Shown piece by piece: positions 11,501 to 26,500 of a stretch of 64,000 bases of DNA (position 1 is the stretch's first letter; each line of letters begins with the position of its first letter). Under the pieces are notes generated by a model. The model had not been told where the DNA came from. It saw only the letters and a program-made list of their open reading frames with translations, and searched no databases. Source of the DNA: Strongylocentrotus droebachiensis (lineage: Eukaryota; Echinodermata; Echinoidea; Camarodonta; Strongylocentrotidae); the NCBI GenBank assembly GCA_035222895.1, contig JAVYIG010001810.1, forward strand, positions 160,001 through 224,000, written 5' to 3'. Made by a program: the position numbers and the translations under genes.

Positions 11501-14500
11501 ATATCTATCAGGTCCAAATAGATATAATAATTTACCAAATATATCAATTAGTAGGTCGTTTCTCTGCAAAATTTGTCTCATCACGTATTACCGGTAGTCA
11601 AAACATATTCTTGCACACGATTGGTAATAAGCGCTTCCATTTCATTTTTTGAGAGGGGGGCGTTTCCAAAACTGGTCTTTACCTTTAACATTGGACGGTT
11701 GCTTCGTACCCATTCCCATTCGACTGTTTGCGACCATGCACAGCTCACAGGGCATATAACGAGCCAGTCACATCTGGAATCCATGTGCTTGATATAATCA
11801 AGAGAAATGTAGTTCTATTCCCGGAACTAATCATTAGAGCTCTAATGGTCTGACTAACGTTTGTTGTTGTGGCTTTGCTCTATGCCTAGGTAGTCTATTA
11901 GAGCGACTCGTCTTGTTGACTTGTCCCTAGATGTTGTACCTGTACATCTATGTGAATTCAACAATATCTTTATTTATAAACACCTTCTGATGACATCTTT
12001 GTAAACTCTGTTCTGTTATTAACCTGATATAAAATGGACAATATTCTAACAGCTGTTTTTTACACAAAAACATGACAATGCCATACTATTAAAGTTATTA
12101 TTTTGAGTTATTTCTTCAGAAGGGAAAACCAAATGTATGGAAAGTTTAATAGTACATTGCAAACACTGTGTAGTAAGGCTGCGACGGGTAGTCGAATGCT
12201 CGAGTACCCGCACGGTTGACAACTACTCGGATACGATTACTCATACCCGAATATTCGGCCGCAAAAAAAAAAAAAAAAAAAATTGTCCAGGCCGACCCTT
12301 ACCCGTGCCAGAGAGAGCGGCGGGCATGGTACCGTCGGTAAAAATGTTTCCCAACTCAAGCACTGTCAAACTCACCACTCAGAAACTGGGACCAAATGTC
12401 CAGATTTCTGTTTGGACTCGGAGGACAATGGATTATTCTGCCATCTTTGGTTTTTAAAACAGCATGGTTCACTGTTATTATTGTTATTAAATCGGCGCCT
12501 TCAACTGCAACTCGAAGTAAAATTGCATGCGTTCCGGCGATACTGTGATACTGCACCAGAGGTATGGTGGTGGCAAAAAAATTAAAAAAATTAAAAAACA
12601 TTATAAAAATATTCGAGTATTCGCTTGTAAGCCTGGGAGTGTACTCGGGTACCTCATTTATCAGGTCTTTTTGTTAAATACCTTTCGCCAACCGTGTCTT
12701 CGAGGTTGAGACTAGGAGATGACAGGCCAAGGGGGGGGGGGGGGCTCGTTGTTGATACACAGGACCCTGCTGCTGCACATGACCTTTTCATGTTCCTTCC
12801 CATGTTGCCTAGTCGGGTCACATGGCGATGACCCAGACCTACATTTATAAGGCCGTCCACAGGCTAGTCCACACCAAGGTTTTAATCCCCTCTCTCCATT
12901 TGACGTAACCCGATATATCTCAGCCTGCTTGGTGGTGTTGAAAATTGAATTACGTGGAAAGCATTTTTGTGGAGCGGCAGATATTATGTGCTGCCTTGCC
13001 CGGGCTCCATGGCCCATGTCAGTGCCTTTGAAAGTATTATTGGCACTTGCCAGTTACAATTTGCGGCAGAGATGGGCATGCGGCGGCACATCGATATTTG
13101 TTGATTTGATGAAGGGGGAAAGAAGAGAATGGTAAAAGAGTTGAAGGGATAAAGAAAGAGTCGACCGGTTCTGTGATTAAGAAGTATGTGTCAAGTTTGA
13201 CAGTTTTACTTCCCTTTCATTTGTTTTGTTCGAATGAATTGCAATTATGTTTTGAAGCTAGGGAAATTGAAGATTCCATCAGATTCTTTCCTTTTCCAAG
13301 CAGCATACAGTACGTGCAGCTTACTTTTGTAGTTCATTGTCTTCAGAATATTGTCAAATTAAACAGGAAACAAGATAACTTGTCACGCTATGCTGAATGG
13401 AGAAACATTTCAGATTGATTCAATGATGAATTCAATGATGAATTTAAAAAAAGGGATCAGTTCTTTATCATACACGCTAAAACTCAATTTCATTGACAAC
13501 ATACAGCAGTGAAACCTAGTCTGCTTGTACAGACTCTAATATGAAACTAACAAAATATAAATAGAGAGTCCCACATTTATGAGTTAGTCCTTAATTTGAT
13601 GACTGATAAGGATTTGTGCCTGCAAAGTAGGGAAAATCTCACATTACCAAGGCATTCAGCATGCCATTTTCCACCCACTCATCCATTCTCTCCCTCAGAT
13701 TAAAGGGAAGGTTGAGTTGTGATTGAATTGTGAAAGAAACGGTTTGGAATCAATCAGATATGGTTAAACATCTAGTATATAAACATTGGTGTGTACTGCA
13801 AGGTTAGTCGTCAAAATGATAAGAAATTTGGCCCAGTCTTGGTAAAGTACCAAGCACTGTACATAGAAAGATCTTCATGTATTCAGGACTACACAAACAT
13901 GTGGCATAAAAATCGGGACAGATTTTAATGTGTTACATGCCATATTTAGAATACCAAGGCATTTGAAGAGCCATGCTTTTCAGGTAACATTTTTTATCAG
14001 CTGTTCTTCCACACTTGCATATTAAATACAATGATAACACTACAAATTATTTTTCACCTCTCCCCAGAACTCAACCTTCTCTTTAAAACATTGGAGAAGA
14101 TATTTGCTCATATTACAGTGCGGGCGGCTAGGGCTCAAAGTCCATTGATATTGACCTACTTGATGGAGTGTTGTTTTGTCTGGCGGAGAGCAGCCATTTG
14201 TTATATCTGCTGATGTCATTGATTCATTCTGCATTCATGATTAACTCCTATTGTAGACTTGAGCAATGCCCCTTTCACATTTGTTTCTGCGGAGAGTCAG
14301 GTCGGGCCGGGCCTGAACTGTGTACAGAGTACAGACCTGATAACTAATTAGCATTAAATGTTTTACTCTGTTTTTTTTCATTGATTCATTCTGCATGTAT
14401 GATTAACTCCTTTTGTAGACTTGAGTAATACCCCTTTCACATTTGCATCTGCGGAGGGTTGGGTCGGGCCTGAAAACTAATTAGCATTACTTCACTCTGT

Positions 14501-17500
14501 TTTTGTTCAAGTTTTATTTTCACATCTGATTACGAAAACAAAAACAACACAAGTACAATTTATTTGCATATATACAATAACAAACGTTATAATGAAACAT
14601 CTTCAATTGAAATCATAATGTGGTGGGAAAAAACAGAGGCCAATGACCTTATCAAGGTAATTCCCAAAGAAAATGAAATTTACATTAAAAATTTCTTGAA
14701 TATAGTAAAAACGAGATCAAAATACAAAGATTAAAATGACACAAAACATCAACATCTAGAATTAAACAAGACAAATCCATTACAAAAAACAAAAAAAAGG
14801 TGTTTGTATTGATAAATTCAGTATTATGCATTAATTATCTCTATGTATAGACTCCAGGTGTACCCCTTTCATATTCATGGCTTAGGGTGGTCAAGCCGGG
14901 CCTTGGTGCAAGCTTGAAAAGAAATATGAATGGTATCAGCATCTGCACTCTCTGTTTGGGATTTCTCAACCCTTTTAAATCGGAAGGTTGACGGAAGAGC
15001 GAGTCCCCACCGTTTTTTTCTGTAAATTATAAAGGTATCCTCACTAATTGATGCAGATTGAAATATTCCTGCGTAGACTAGCTGTATATTTTATGATAAA
15101 ATGGGGGATATACTTGATATATCCAAATACGGAAAAACATCAGCACGCTTTTGAATTAGGCATTATACTTGAGCGTTACCATGGAAACAAATGGATATAG
15201 CAGATTTGATGTGCTTTAGCAGCTTTGCATATGAAAGGTAGCTGAAAGAGGATGTTTATTTGAGTCCATAGCACTCACTGTAGACTTCATCTGGACACAC
15301 AGACTATGAAAGCAATGTCATACGGTTTCTGGCTTGTATTTCAAACCTCTATCACTCTTTGATTGTGTACATACATTATACCTATATCTAGCCTTCGAAT
15401 TAGCGCAGACTTTAGTTAGACGCTTTACCACAATTCCTAAAGCCTTGAGCAGAGCCTAGATATGACAATTTCCTGCCGTGTCAAATCAGGAGCAACTAGA
15501 GTACGTAGCCTATCCCTATTGTAGTCTAATAGTGCAGACACTATTACGCGCAGACACTGTTACGTGCAATGAATAGGATTCGTGCCTGCAAATTGCATTA
15601 TACCCTCTGCCAACTATACTGTAGAATCTAGTTCTGTGTATTTTGTTTTGTATAGCACTTTGAGTAAGTTATTAGATAAGTGCGCTTTAAAAGTATTTAT
15701 TAATATGTGGGTCTTTCTTTTGCATGTACATGCATGGTCTAGCTTTCTAGCTGTGCAGTAGAAGTGGTTCAACATAGAATTGGAAGCCTATTGTGTACGG
15801 CTTTCTACTACCTACATGTACTTTAAAAATGCAGGGCTTGCTTGGCTACATGTACACATAATACAAGCCATGCCATGATACACGTAGGCGACAGCAAACT
15901 GCAGCAAGCTAGCTATAGGTGTAGCACCGTTTCCGTCTGACTGTGTAGACAGGTGCATGATGTACACGTTCATGTTGTTGTAGGGCTACATGTATGCATT
16001 TGAGTTTATAGCATTCCACCACTCTCTAATATAATGATAGCACTCCACTCACTAATCATAAGTAGCAGCTTATGGCTATGGAAGTTAAAACAAAATATTG
16101 TAATTCTACCTTATGAAATACATATGTACATGGGCTACATTATATCCTCCAATATTGTCTAACAAATACTTGATCTACATACATGTATAGTACCGATATT
16201 ATAGCCTACTACTACTAGAATATTATATTGCCAGTAACTCCTACTTAAGATTATTTACAAGATGTATGGTATTGAATAAACATGTTCAGTTTGATCAAGA
16301 TATGGTATCAGAACAGATCCGGTTTCAAGTGGTTTGATATCCGTTTCCTTTGCTTTGCTTGGCGCACATTTCATAATTACTTGTTATTGTAGGTGGGCCA
16401 TATTTTGTGTAGCCTATGTTTATATGTATTTATAGGTCTACATGCTCTGTTTATACTCGCATAAACACATGTTCTGCCTTTTCATGCTGCAGTTTAAACC
16501 AGCTGTCTAGATATTTCATTTGCATACGTTTAGTTTTGTCTTGTTCATAGTTACTTGCATAAACATATGCTCCTGCTCTTCAAGTTGTAGCTTACATTTC
16601 ATCAATATATGTTCATGTGTGTGCATACGATGTCCTGTTCATACTCTTACACGCTTCTACCCGTACATACAAGTTGCAATGTAAACGAGCAGCTTAATCT
16701 TAATCAATGCATGCATGAGTTGATAATGCCTTGTTCATACTCGCATATCAAGCATACGTTCCTATGTCCTTAACCAGCAGCCCAGTGCACATGCTGGGGG
16801 GAACCATATGTCAAAACCAGATAAATAGATTACCAACATGAATAGCAGTGGGATGCTAAGAGTTCACCTTCTCCGAACTTGGCACCGAGCCAGACCACTG
16901 CCAGTAATGAGAGCGAGCTTAAAACTCCACATCACAACAAACATGGCAAAGTCCGGGTTGGTTGGTTTAAAGGGAGAGACCAGTCAGTCAGGAGGGTGTA
17001 AACGTTTTCTGTGGTGGGCGTGTGTGTTGATTGTTTATTTTGTGTCTGTTTATTCTTTGAGTAATATTTAGCTTTGATATATGGTCATTAGTCTCAACTA
17101 GATATGTTTGTGGCCTTTTGTTGACAATGGCAACAGAAAAAATACAGAGTATACAAGGTATGCTAGGTGAAAATGAATGTGTTCGCTAGCTGTGTACGCC
17201 TACTTTAATATTAACGATGAAAACAGCAACAACAACATCAACAACAACAACAACAATAACAACAACAACAACAACACCTACTTCATATTTGTTGTTATAC
17301 ATCAAGGTTAGAAACCTGATCAACACTTATGTTATTTTCCACACAAATTCTATACAGAGTTATACTGTAGAAATATAATTTACATGGAGTTCATGGAGAT
17401 ACAGCACTGTGTTCAATATACAGCACTGTTTTCATTGAACAATTCTTGACGAAGAAGAGTGCAGATAAATAATCCATGTTTCATTCATTTAAGATTCATT

Positions 17501-20500
17501 CATGGGTATTTAAACAATTAAAATCTTAAAAAACAGAAACACACACAAAGTTGCCTTTAAGGAAATCTCACTATCGTTACGTCAAAGCCACAAAAGAGTA
17601 GTTTCCTATTACTTCCCCTTTAATATTTCACAATAAAAATAGAAAATTTAAGGAGTGTAAAAAAACACTCTTTGACTTCTTCTTGATTGCAACTGATATA
17701 AATTCTTGGTTGCCATCCAAGTCTCCCCTTTTTCTCAAGAAATGCTGGTAATATTGGTCAATTGGCAACTTATCAATTTTTCTTTCTTGGCAGGTGGTAT
17801 TTACAGTCGGGTCAATGGGGTCATGAGGAGTGAATCAATCAAATATGTTTGCTTTTGTCATTCTGAATGGAATGTCATTCACCTTAAATTAATGTCTGAT
17901 GCAAGTGAAATCATTGGCATAAAGATTACGTGTGGATTGGCACCAAAGTGTTGGGGTCAAAGGGCGACTTTATTATGTTTATAAACCTTGTCTGGAGTCT
18001 TTTCAAAACCCAGCAACCTGGTCATGTGAGTTTTGTTCTCAATTTATGACGTGTCGTATGAAGTAAACATGTTCATCTGTAATTGTAAAGCAGGAAACAA
18101 ACTTGGCCTTATTTTTAGCTTACATCATACATGTACTTTGTTCATTTAACGCAGAGCTCCATATTAAGTTTATTAAACTATTAAAGAGGGGTCCAGACTG
18201 AAATTTTAAGGGCTGTATGCATGGGCCTTCTGTTTTAATTCATAATATTTGTATTTATTTATTTATTTAGTAGTAGTATTGTTATTATCATTATTAATAA
18301 TATTTTTTGGGGGGGGTTAATTTTTTTTTTTTTTTTTTTCGGGGTGGAGGGGGGGGGGGGTCCAGACTTAGAACTCATAAAGGTGTCATATTGTCGTTCA
18401 CCTGGATTTAAAGCCATTAGGGACTTTTAGATTTGCATAATGAAAAAAAAATGCAAAAATGCAAAAGTTAAATTCCAACTGCATTTGAAAGATAATACTA
18501 ATTTAGAACTGCCCTAAAAAAGGTAGGGCTTGAAAATGTCTTCAATTGGGAAAATAACGACTATTAGTTGTCAAATCGACTTTAGGGCTATAGAGTGGTG
18601 AAGTGTGACGTCATCAAAAATCTATTTTTAGAATTTCTCAATTTTTCCTTCATATTCCGAAAGAACACCAAAAATAATGTCAAAATGATGAAAACCAATT
18701 GAATATGTTAAGTATTGGCTGAGATATGACCATCTGAATGAATATATGTCCTATGGGAGCTCAGTGTTATATGCTCTGGCTCCTAACCATTATGAGCCAG
18801 AGCATATAACACTGAGTTCCTATGGGGAGTATATTTATTCAGATGGTCATATCTCAGCCGATATTTAACATATTCAATTGGTTTTTTGACATTTGGACAT
18901 TATTTTTGACGTTCTTTCGGAATATGAAGAAAAAATTGAGAAATTCTAAAAATTGATTTTTATGACGTCACAGCTTCGGTACTCTATAGAGCCCAAAAGT
19001 AATAGTCTTGATTATCAGACAATTGTACCGAATGATCATACGTTTTATGCTGCGCAAAGATTCAATCAGTTTAATCTTGGCCATCACAAGAAGTGGGTTA
19101 TTGATGTAGACAAATGCTCATGTACCCTTTACAACTCTTTTCATGTATGTTATTACCAAAGAAGAAAAAAAGCCAATCAGTCACTCAATAGTGTCTGACA
19201 GTGAAGTCTAGCAAGTAAACGGGTTTCCTTGCATAATTTGAATATGAGGACACTGCTAACGTTTAAATTTCACAGATAGGACATACAGGACATATTCATA
19301 ATTCCTGCAAAGTTCTACAGATTTTGAGGTTGGCTGCAAAAGGGACATAGTACCTTTAAGATGAGACTAGTCTAGTAAACTTTATTCTTTTTCATTGGAA
19401 GGGGGCAGGGCCGCAGGGGGAGGGCAAGGGTAAGGATATTTGAATGGAGTAGTGACCCACCCCAGTGAGAGAGGAAATTGGAAAATATGGAGAGTTTGGG
19501 GTGGGGTAAGAAGATTAGTGTTGCTTTACTTAAATCCTGGGTTCGGGCAATCATCGTAATATGAGGCTATTTCCTTCTGTCTTTCATCACTGCTTTAGTC
19601 TCGTTAAAAAAAGCGATGCCTGGACGCACACACAGTATATGTAGTCAGAGTCACGAGTTCCTTATGAAGTCACTAAGAGTATTAAAGTTAAAGAGAGTTG
19701 GTTGCAAACATGAAATATAAATCATGAGCTTTTCTCATTATTTGTATTACTGTGTGAAAGAATACACTTAGTACTTTACATGTAGTATTTAGGAATCTAC
19801 CTCAAGCTAACAACAGTTCTGGAAACAAGTTGATTCATAATTCATACATGGAATATAAATTATTTTACTAAGTTAAAATTACTATAGAATCTGTTTTTGT
19901 GTCTATGTTGGTTACACATACAAGTAAGCACTAAGCCTTTTTTTGGTTGTTTGGTTTACTCTTCTTGATTAAATGCACACTTCTGTATTGATATAATCAT
20001 TTCCCCCCCCCCCTATTTTCTTTTTCTTATTCACTTTTTCTTATTCACTTGCCTCTTAATGTGAAGAGCATAACAAATCAGGCATGTTTACATGACCTAA
20101 AAAAAGAAAAAAACTGCATCGTGACATTTCTCTCGTTGTGTGGAATACAATCTGTTAAATGTCAGACCACCAAAGCTATTATCTGCAAAATGTCATGTTC
20201 ATTAGCTCGACAAACCAACTCACCACTATGCATTCAGTGGCATTCATTATTAAACTGACAATACCTAATACGATTTTATGAGTACCGATAGCGTTTCTTC
20301 TTTTGGTTTAAGAATAGAACATTCAAGACTTGATAAAAGAGAATATGGTGGCTGTCTATAAACATGTATTGATCTTTTTTTTAAAGAAGTTGTGTTTATT
20401 CCTTTCTATTAAAATGGTAGATTCAAGACAAGATAATAAAAAGGGGAATATATAAAAGGTCTAACATGCATTGATTCTTCTTTCTTAAGAAGTTGTGTTT

Positions 20501-23500
20501 ATTTTTCTTTTGGTTAAAAATAGAGGATTCGAGACTTGATTTAAGAAAAAAAGGAAGAGAAAACAGCAAGTATCTGAACATTCCATGTTAGAAAGCATTT
20601 GTAAGGCCACAGAAAATTGACTTTTAGTCTCTCTTTCACTCCCACTTTTATTCTTCTGCCCGCAGCGTTTTTTTCTTCATTTATTTGGTATTTCTGTTTG
20701 GACATGAAATAAAGAACAATCTGAGGAAATTTTGGAAATGATGTAACAAGATTCATCACTATTGTGCAATTTCAACTTGTTTTTGAATTTCTCTAGATGA
20801 ATAAGATTTTTTAAGAACTGTTGAGAATGGCTCTGAAGTATTTGTATGGATTGGAAACAAATAAAACATTGAATAACACTGAACCCATTCTTTGTTTTAA
20901 AAAAAATCTGGAACAGGAAGTAGGAATGACTGATATCTTGCCAAAGGACATTAGTGCCACTAATAACGTTACAAATACGATATGATAAGTAATGAAATTT
21001 TCCTAGTAAAATTTCTTTTACATATAAAGATAGGAATAAGACTGATGTTAACGGTGTTGGTTTACCTCCTTTGTGTTGCAATTACACAACATTTGAAAGA
21101 TTAAATTTCATAAGTATTTATCGGAGGAAAACATTTTATCCCCCAAAGCATCAAATTTTGCCCGTGAAATGATGCAGCAAGAAGTGTTTTTCAGGGAGAC
21201 ATTTTCAGGGTTGAGCCTCACCAAGGGTGCAGTAAATAATAATATCCAGAGAAGGCCTGTTTTCATCAGACCGAAGTTGCAAAATAACCCGCTATTTTAA
21301 GTAGCCCGATCTCAAATTAGTCAGCTAATTTGCGTCTTAATCAGCCTGCAGTTGCAATTAGCGGGCTATTTGGTTGAGAAAATATCCCGAGAAATCTTGG
21401 TCTTGTTTCCAAAATAGCCGCTGTTTGGGAAATAGCGTGCTAATATCGAGCTTCTGGAAAATATCCCAAGTCTGAAATTATTGGGTTATTTTACAACTTC
21501 GGTCTGATGAGGACAGGCCTAGAAGGAGTTGTGGTTTTAGTGAGTCGGCCACATTAGGTACTTCCCCTCAGAATGATGATGTCATGGCTCTAGCCCCAGG
21601 TGCAGCCTTGTTTAAGGATTAAAATTGTCTGCGTCTAACGTAGTCTGACTGCCAGGTTAACTGGCTTTATTAATTCTTTCCACCGGCCTTTAAATCTGTG
21701 TTCAGACTACCGGGATAAGTTGTATAGCTGTATGATAAGTAATTTAACTTCCCCAGTGTGAACGTCTCTTACAGAAATGTTGTATATATCAAAATGTGTG
21801 AAGAAAGGGAGATTGGAAGCATTTTTCTTGTTATGTGCATTCGATGAGACGATGACACTTCCATCAAAAACACATGAGTACCCCAGGGACATGAGGGACA
21901 TCATGACATGGTTGACTTAGGATGGGACCGAAGGCAACTAATCACGTAATCTTCTTAGATATGTTTTGTTTCAATAATCTTTGGAAAATACCTGAAAGGC
22001 ATTCCACTTTCTGTCTTGGCCGAGGTTTGGCCTTGATAATCGCTAGCAAATCCTGTGCACTGTTTTGGGGGTAATGTGTATGGAGGAAAGCATTTCCCTC
22101 TATCAAAAAATGCACTTGATTTTCTTTTCTATTTATCTTTGTTTAACTTTGTTGTAGTATTAACAATTCTAAACTCTGATGAGGTTTGTATTTCCCAAAG
22201 TCATACATGTAAATGTGGTAATGATATTCTTCCCATTTGAAATGAATGCGACACATCAGATATGTTAAAACACAGAACTATCAACACGTACCTGTGTTTA
22301 CCATGCATTTACTGAAAAACAGTTTTCATTTCCTTTATTGATTTCATGCTGTTTAGATTTCACATGAATATTTAACATGGCTCTCGATCAAAGTCTGTAC
22401 ATTGTGTTGACTCTGGGGGTACTATCAAGAAGCGTGTTATTGTCATGGAAGAATAGGAAATTTTCAATGATTTTGCTTAGAATGTGACTGAGAAAAAAAA
22501 AACCTTGAAAGTTTTAAGAGAAAAGACAGTTTGATAAAGGAAGAAACAGATTATCTTTTGATGTTAATTTTTGCTTAACTTAGGACCTGTTCAATTTGTT
22601 TTTAGAAAAATACATTGAATTACATTGTCACTTCTGATATGATAGTACTTTCTTACACATTTTTGACCGATTATTCAATTATCTTAAGGTTGAATAGCAC
22701 CTTTAAAAGCACCTGAATTCTCTCAATTCTGCTCGGGTGTCACATTATATCATGCGACACCTTAGAGAAAGCATTATAAAAGGAGCCAGCCTTTGGTAAT
22801 ATTCAAACTATCCCCGTATTTCGGTTTCAGTCTGACAGTTCTGAGCGTCAAGAAAAGTAAAAATAGAAAACGAAAGGGGGGAAAAAAAGCTCTCCCAGGG
22901 TTCATTGTCTGGATCAGTGCCCTTGAGTCTCATGGTAGCTTTAAAGGGAAAATTGAAAATTGATAAATTGCCGGAAATGGAGTAAGGAGAAACATGTTAT
23001 GTTTTCATCAAGATTCATAGGTGTATGAATATTGAACAGTTTAAAACAATGTGGCTATTTTTCATGTAGTAAATGTAATAAATAAATAGGAAATTATTAT
23101 TTGTCTGTTTGGGTTTTGAATATTTCTGCATTATAAAAAGAAATAATTTTTGATATTTCAAATATATTTGCCTTTAACAAGTAAACCATGAGAAACCCTT
23201 GTAAATTGTACTTGTACTTTGCAGACTTGAAAAGGTGTTAGTAATTTCTATTCTCGTCCATTGTTAGTCACTTTTGCATGTTTAGTCAAGATATAATCTT
23301 TTCTGTGATTTATTGCTTTTGCTAGCAAGGGGAAATTTGGCTGTGTTTTCAGACCCTTGATCCTATTTTTGAAAATTCGTTCATACACTTTACTTTAGTG
23401 TGAATTATTTTTATTGCATTAAAAAAAAAATGGAGAAAGATTAAAATCATGTTTTTAGAAAAGTGTTTGTCTTCGTGAAGAAAGGTGGTTTACAATAAAA

Positions 23501-26500
23501 GAGATTCAGATGAATGTCATACCAAACTTAGTAAAGTACTCATGTTTTACTGTCTGATTCTAATTTACATGTATACCTTGCCTTGCTTTAATGTTCATTG
23601 ATATTTGAGTATAACACAATAACATTTATGATATCTTTAAATTCAATGCTATTTTATTAATAATATAATGTATGAGAAGCCACGCTGAATAGAGTGATCG
23701 TAAAACCACTGGGAAATTGACTGATGTGACTTTCTGACTAATCACAACAGATTTCCAGGAGTAAAAGCTATATAATCTGTGAAATCAATCAATTGCAAGT
23801 GCACATGGGCCTACATGTGCGAGGGGGGGGGGGGGGGGGGGGAGAAAAGCGTAGATCGAATTGGCAAGTGAAAACACTTCTTGAAAATTAGTTGATCAAG
23901 TTGAGTACCGTACTTCAGAATAATGCTTGAAGAAATACATGTAGGTACAGAATATAGCTCTAAGGATCCTTTAGATTGATTATCAGCTTCATCATTCCTT
24001 GTTTTCATGAGGCCTGTTTTCATGAAGCCTGTTTTCATCAGCTCGAGTTTGCCAAACATTAACCAACTACTTTCAGACTCGGATGTTATCCTGAAGTTTG
24101 AAATTGTGTCTCCACCAGACCGATACGTTTGAATCACAAACTAGCTTGGACAGGCGCAAATTAGCCCGAATAGCGGAATATTTTAGAAACAAGACCAAGG
24201 TTTCTCTGATATTTTCTTGACCCAATATTCCGCTAATTGCAACTGCAGGTTGATGATGACGCATTAACTGGTTAATTTGCGATTGGGATAATTAAAATAG
24301 TGGGTTATTTGGCAAATTCGAGCTGATGTAGACATGCCTACATGTATTGTGCTTTTGCGCCTAGGCTTTTACAACTTGCAGGTGTATTACCTGAACATGG
24401 TTTATGATCATCCGGAATGATAAATGAACTTTGAGGCAGTTTAAGGGTAGCTTCAAGAAGGCTTCATATCACATAACCAGTAAACATAATATCACGTTTC
24501 TTACTTTGTGTCTCCCCCAAAGGGTTTCGGCATAAAGCTTGTTAGCTATACTCACTTTGGAAATGTCCTTACTAGTTATGAAAAGGCTAATATATTCTTG
24601 ATGGAAGGTATTAATACATGTAGAAAGAAATAGTGAAATGGCCATCGTTAATTCAAAATATTATGCTTTATGTATCTACAATATGTGTATACAATATTGG
24701 CTACACAATACTAATGGTGTCCTTGTACAGTCCATTAATTTTGGTGACATTGTGTGATTGGAAAATAGATCTAAAGCATAAACCATAAACCATCTGTTTG
24801 GCGCCAGAAAGGCATTAACTCGTATGAACACAGGAATAATGCTCCCCTAGCTCTGAACAGATGAAATACAGATACAGGAGGTGCATGCAAAACTGTGAAA
24901 ACTTTGAAAGCATGGACAATGATTGACCTTCATATTTCACTCTGGATCATCAGAAATTAATGCTAGTGTGAATGTCATGTGTAACTTCTCATTAATGTGA
25001 ACATCATATGATTTATTAGCATTAAGTTTATCGGTGCACTCTACCCCATTCAGACATACATGTAAGTAATCTATACAACAATTTGTAGTATTATGGCTGA
25101 AAGATAAGTTCATATGTTTTACTTATTTGTTGTGTTTTATATTTAATACAGTAATACCTCATATTGCAATACATACATGTAGGAAACCAAAGGGAAACAA
25201 AGGTTACGCTTTGTTTTGAAGAAGAACTTGATAAAAAATCGGTGTTGACTAGATGTGTGAACTATTGAGTATTGTACACAGCCTAGGACTTCTCCCTAAA
25301 CAAGTTTCTTCGGATGTTTTAATACGATTTATCTTGTGTACCAGTATACTCCTTTTGCTGTACGCTTTGCATGCTCTTGTGAAAAGGCTCTTACGCGTGT
25401 GAACATAACCCATAGTGGAAACTGCCAAGGTCTGGGCAATGATAGATGTTATTAGAATGAAAGAGGAATGGCTCTACGCCACATGTCCTTTCAGCTCCCT
25501 GGTTAAGGAGAGGATATCCTTTTCTTCCTTCCTGGTTTATACAACCATTTGTTGTGTACAGCAGTGAGTTTCGAAAGTTCAATTTTACTACATGTATGTC
25601 CGTGCTCATTTGTATGTTGTACAGATGTGCACATATTGGTGCTATGTGCTTTGTTGAATGCAGGCACATCCCTTTTCAGACAGTCACAATTTAAAGGAAC
25701 AAACTCTGTTTGGTCACAATTTAAAGGGACAAACCCTGTTTGGTCACAATTTAAAGGGACAAATCCTTTTTGGTCACAATTTAAAGGGACAACCCTTTTT
25801 GGTCACTACTTAAAGGAACAAAACCTTTTTTTTCACAATCTAAAGGGACAAATCCTTTTCAGACAGTCCAATTTTAAGGGACAAACCCCTTTTGGTCACA
25901 ATTTAAAGGGACAAACCCTTTTTTTATCACAATTCAAAGGGACAAACCCTTTTCAGCCACAATTTAAAGGGACAAACTCTTCTCAGCCACAATTTAAAGG
26001 GACAAACAATTTTCTGTCACAATCTAAAGGGCTGGTCACATTTTCACTGATAACAATAATAATAATCTACCGGTATGTCTATTTGGACACATCCTTTGAA
26101 AAACCATGGTTAGGTGTCACTCAAAACACAATATATTATGTCAAAGCATTTAATCAGAATCTGGGCCTTCAGACTGTGTACACTTGATAGTGTTGTAGTA
26201 AAGGTGAACTTGTGCATTATATACTCCCTCTTGGAACAAAGGAAAAAGAACTCTTTATCCAGCCCCATTTCTTACAGCAACAAAGTCTGGCCAGATGTAA
26301 CCATCTGTAACCATCTGTAGTATTCGAAATAAAAAAGGGGGAAAATAGGATAGAAGTGATAGGCAGATACCCCCCCCCCCCCCCCCCCCCTGTACAAAAG
26401 GCTGAGATTGATGAAGTTGTTGAAGTATGAAAGATGAAGTTGAGTTCTGGTCATGCAATTGCATTATGAAAGAAACGGTGTGGAATCGACCAGAAAAGGT

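Noticed and set aside
25672-26040. CRISPR-like array
   Set aside because: Units abut without spacers and the genome is eukaryotic; it is a minisatellite.
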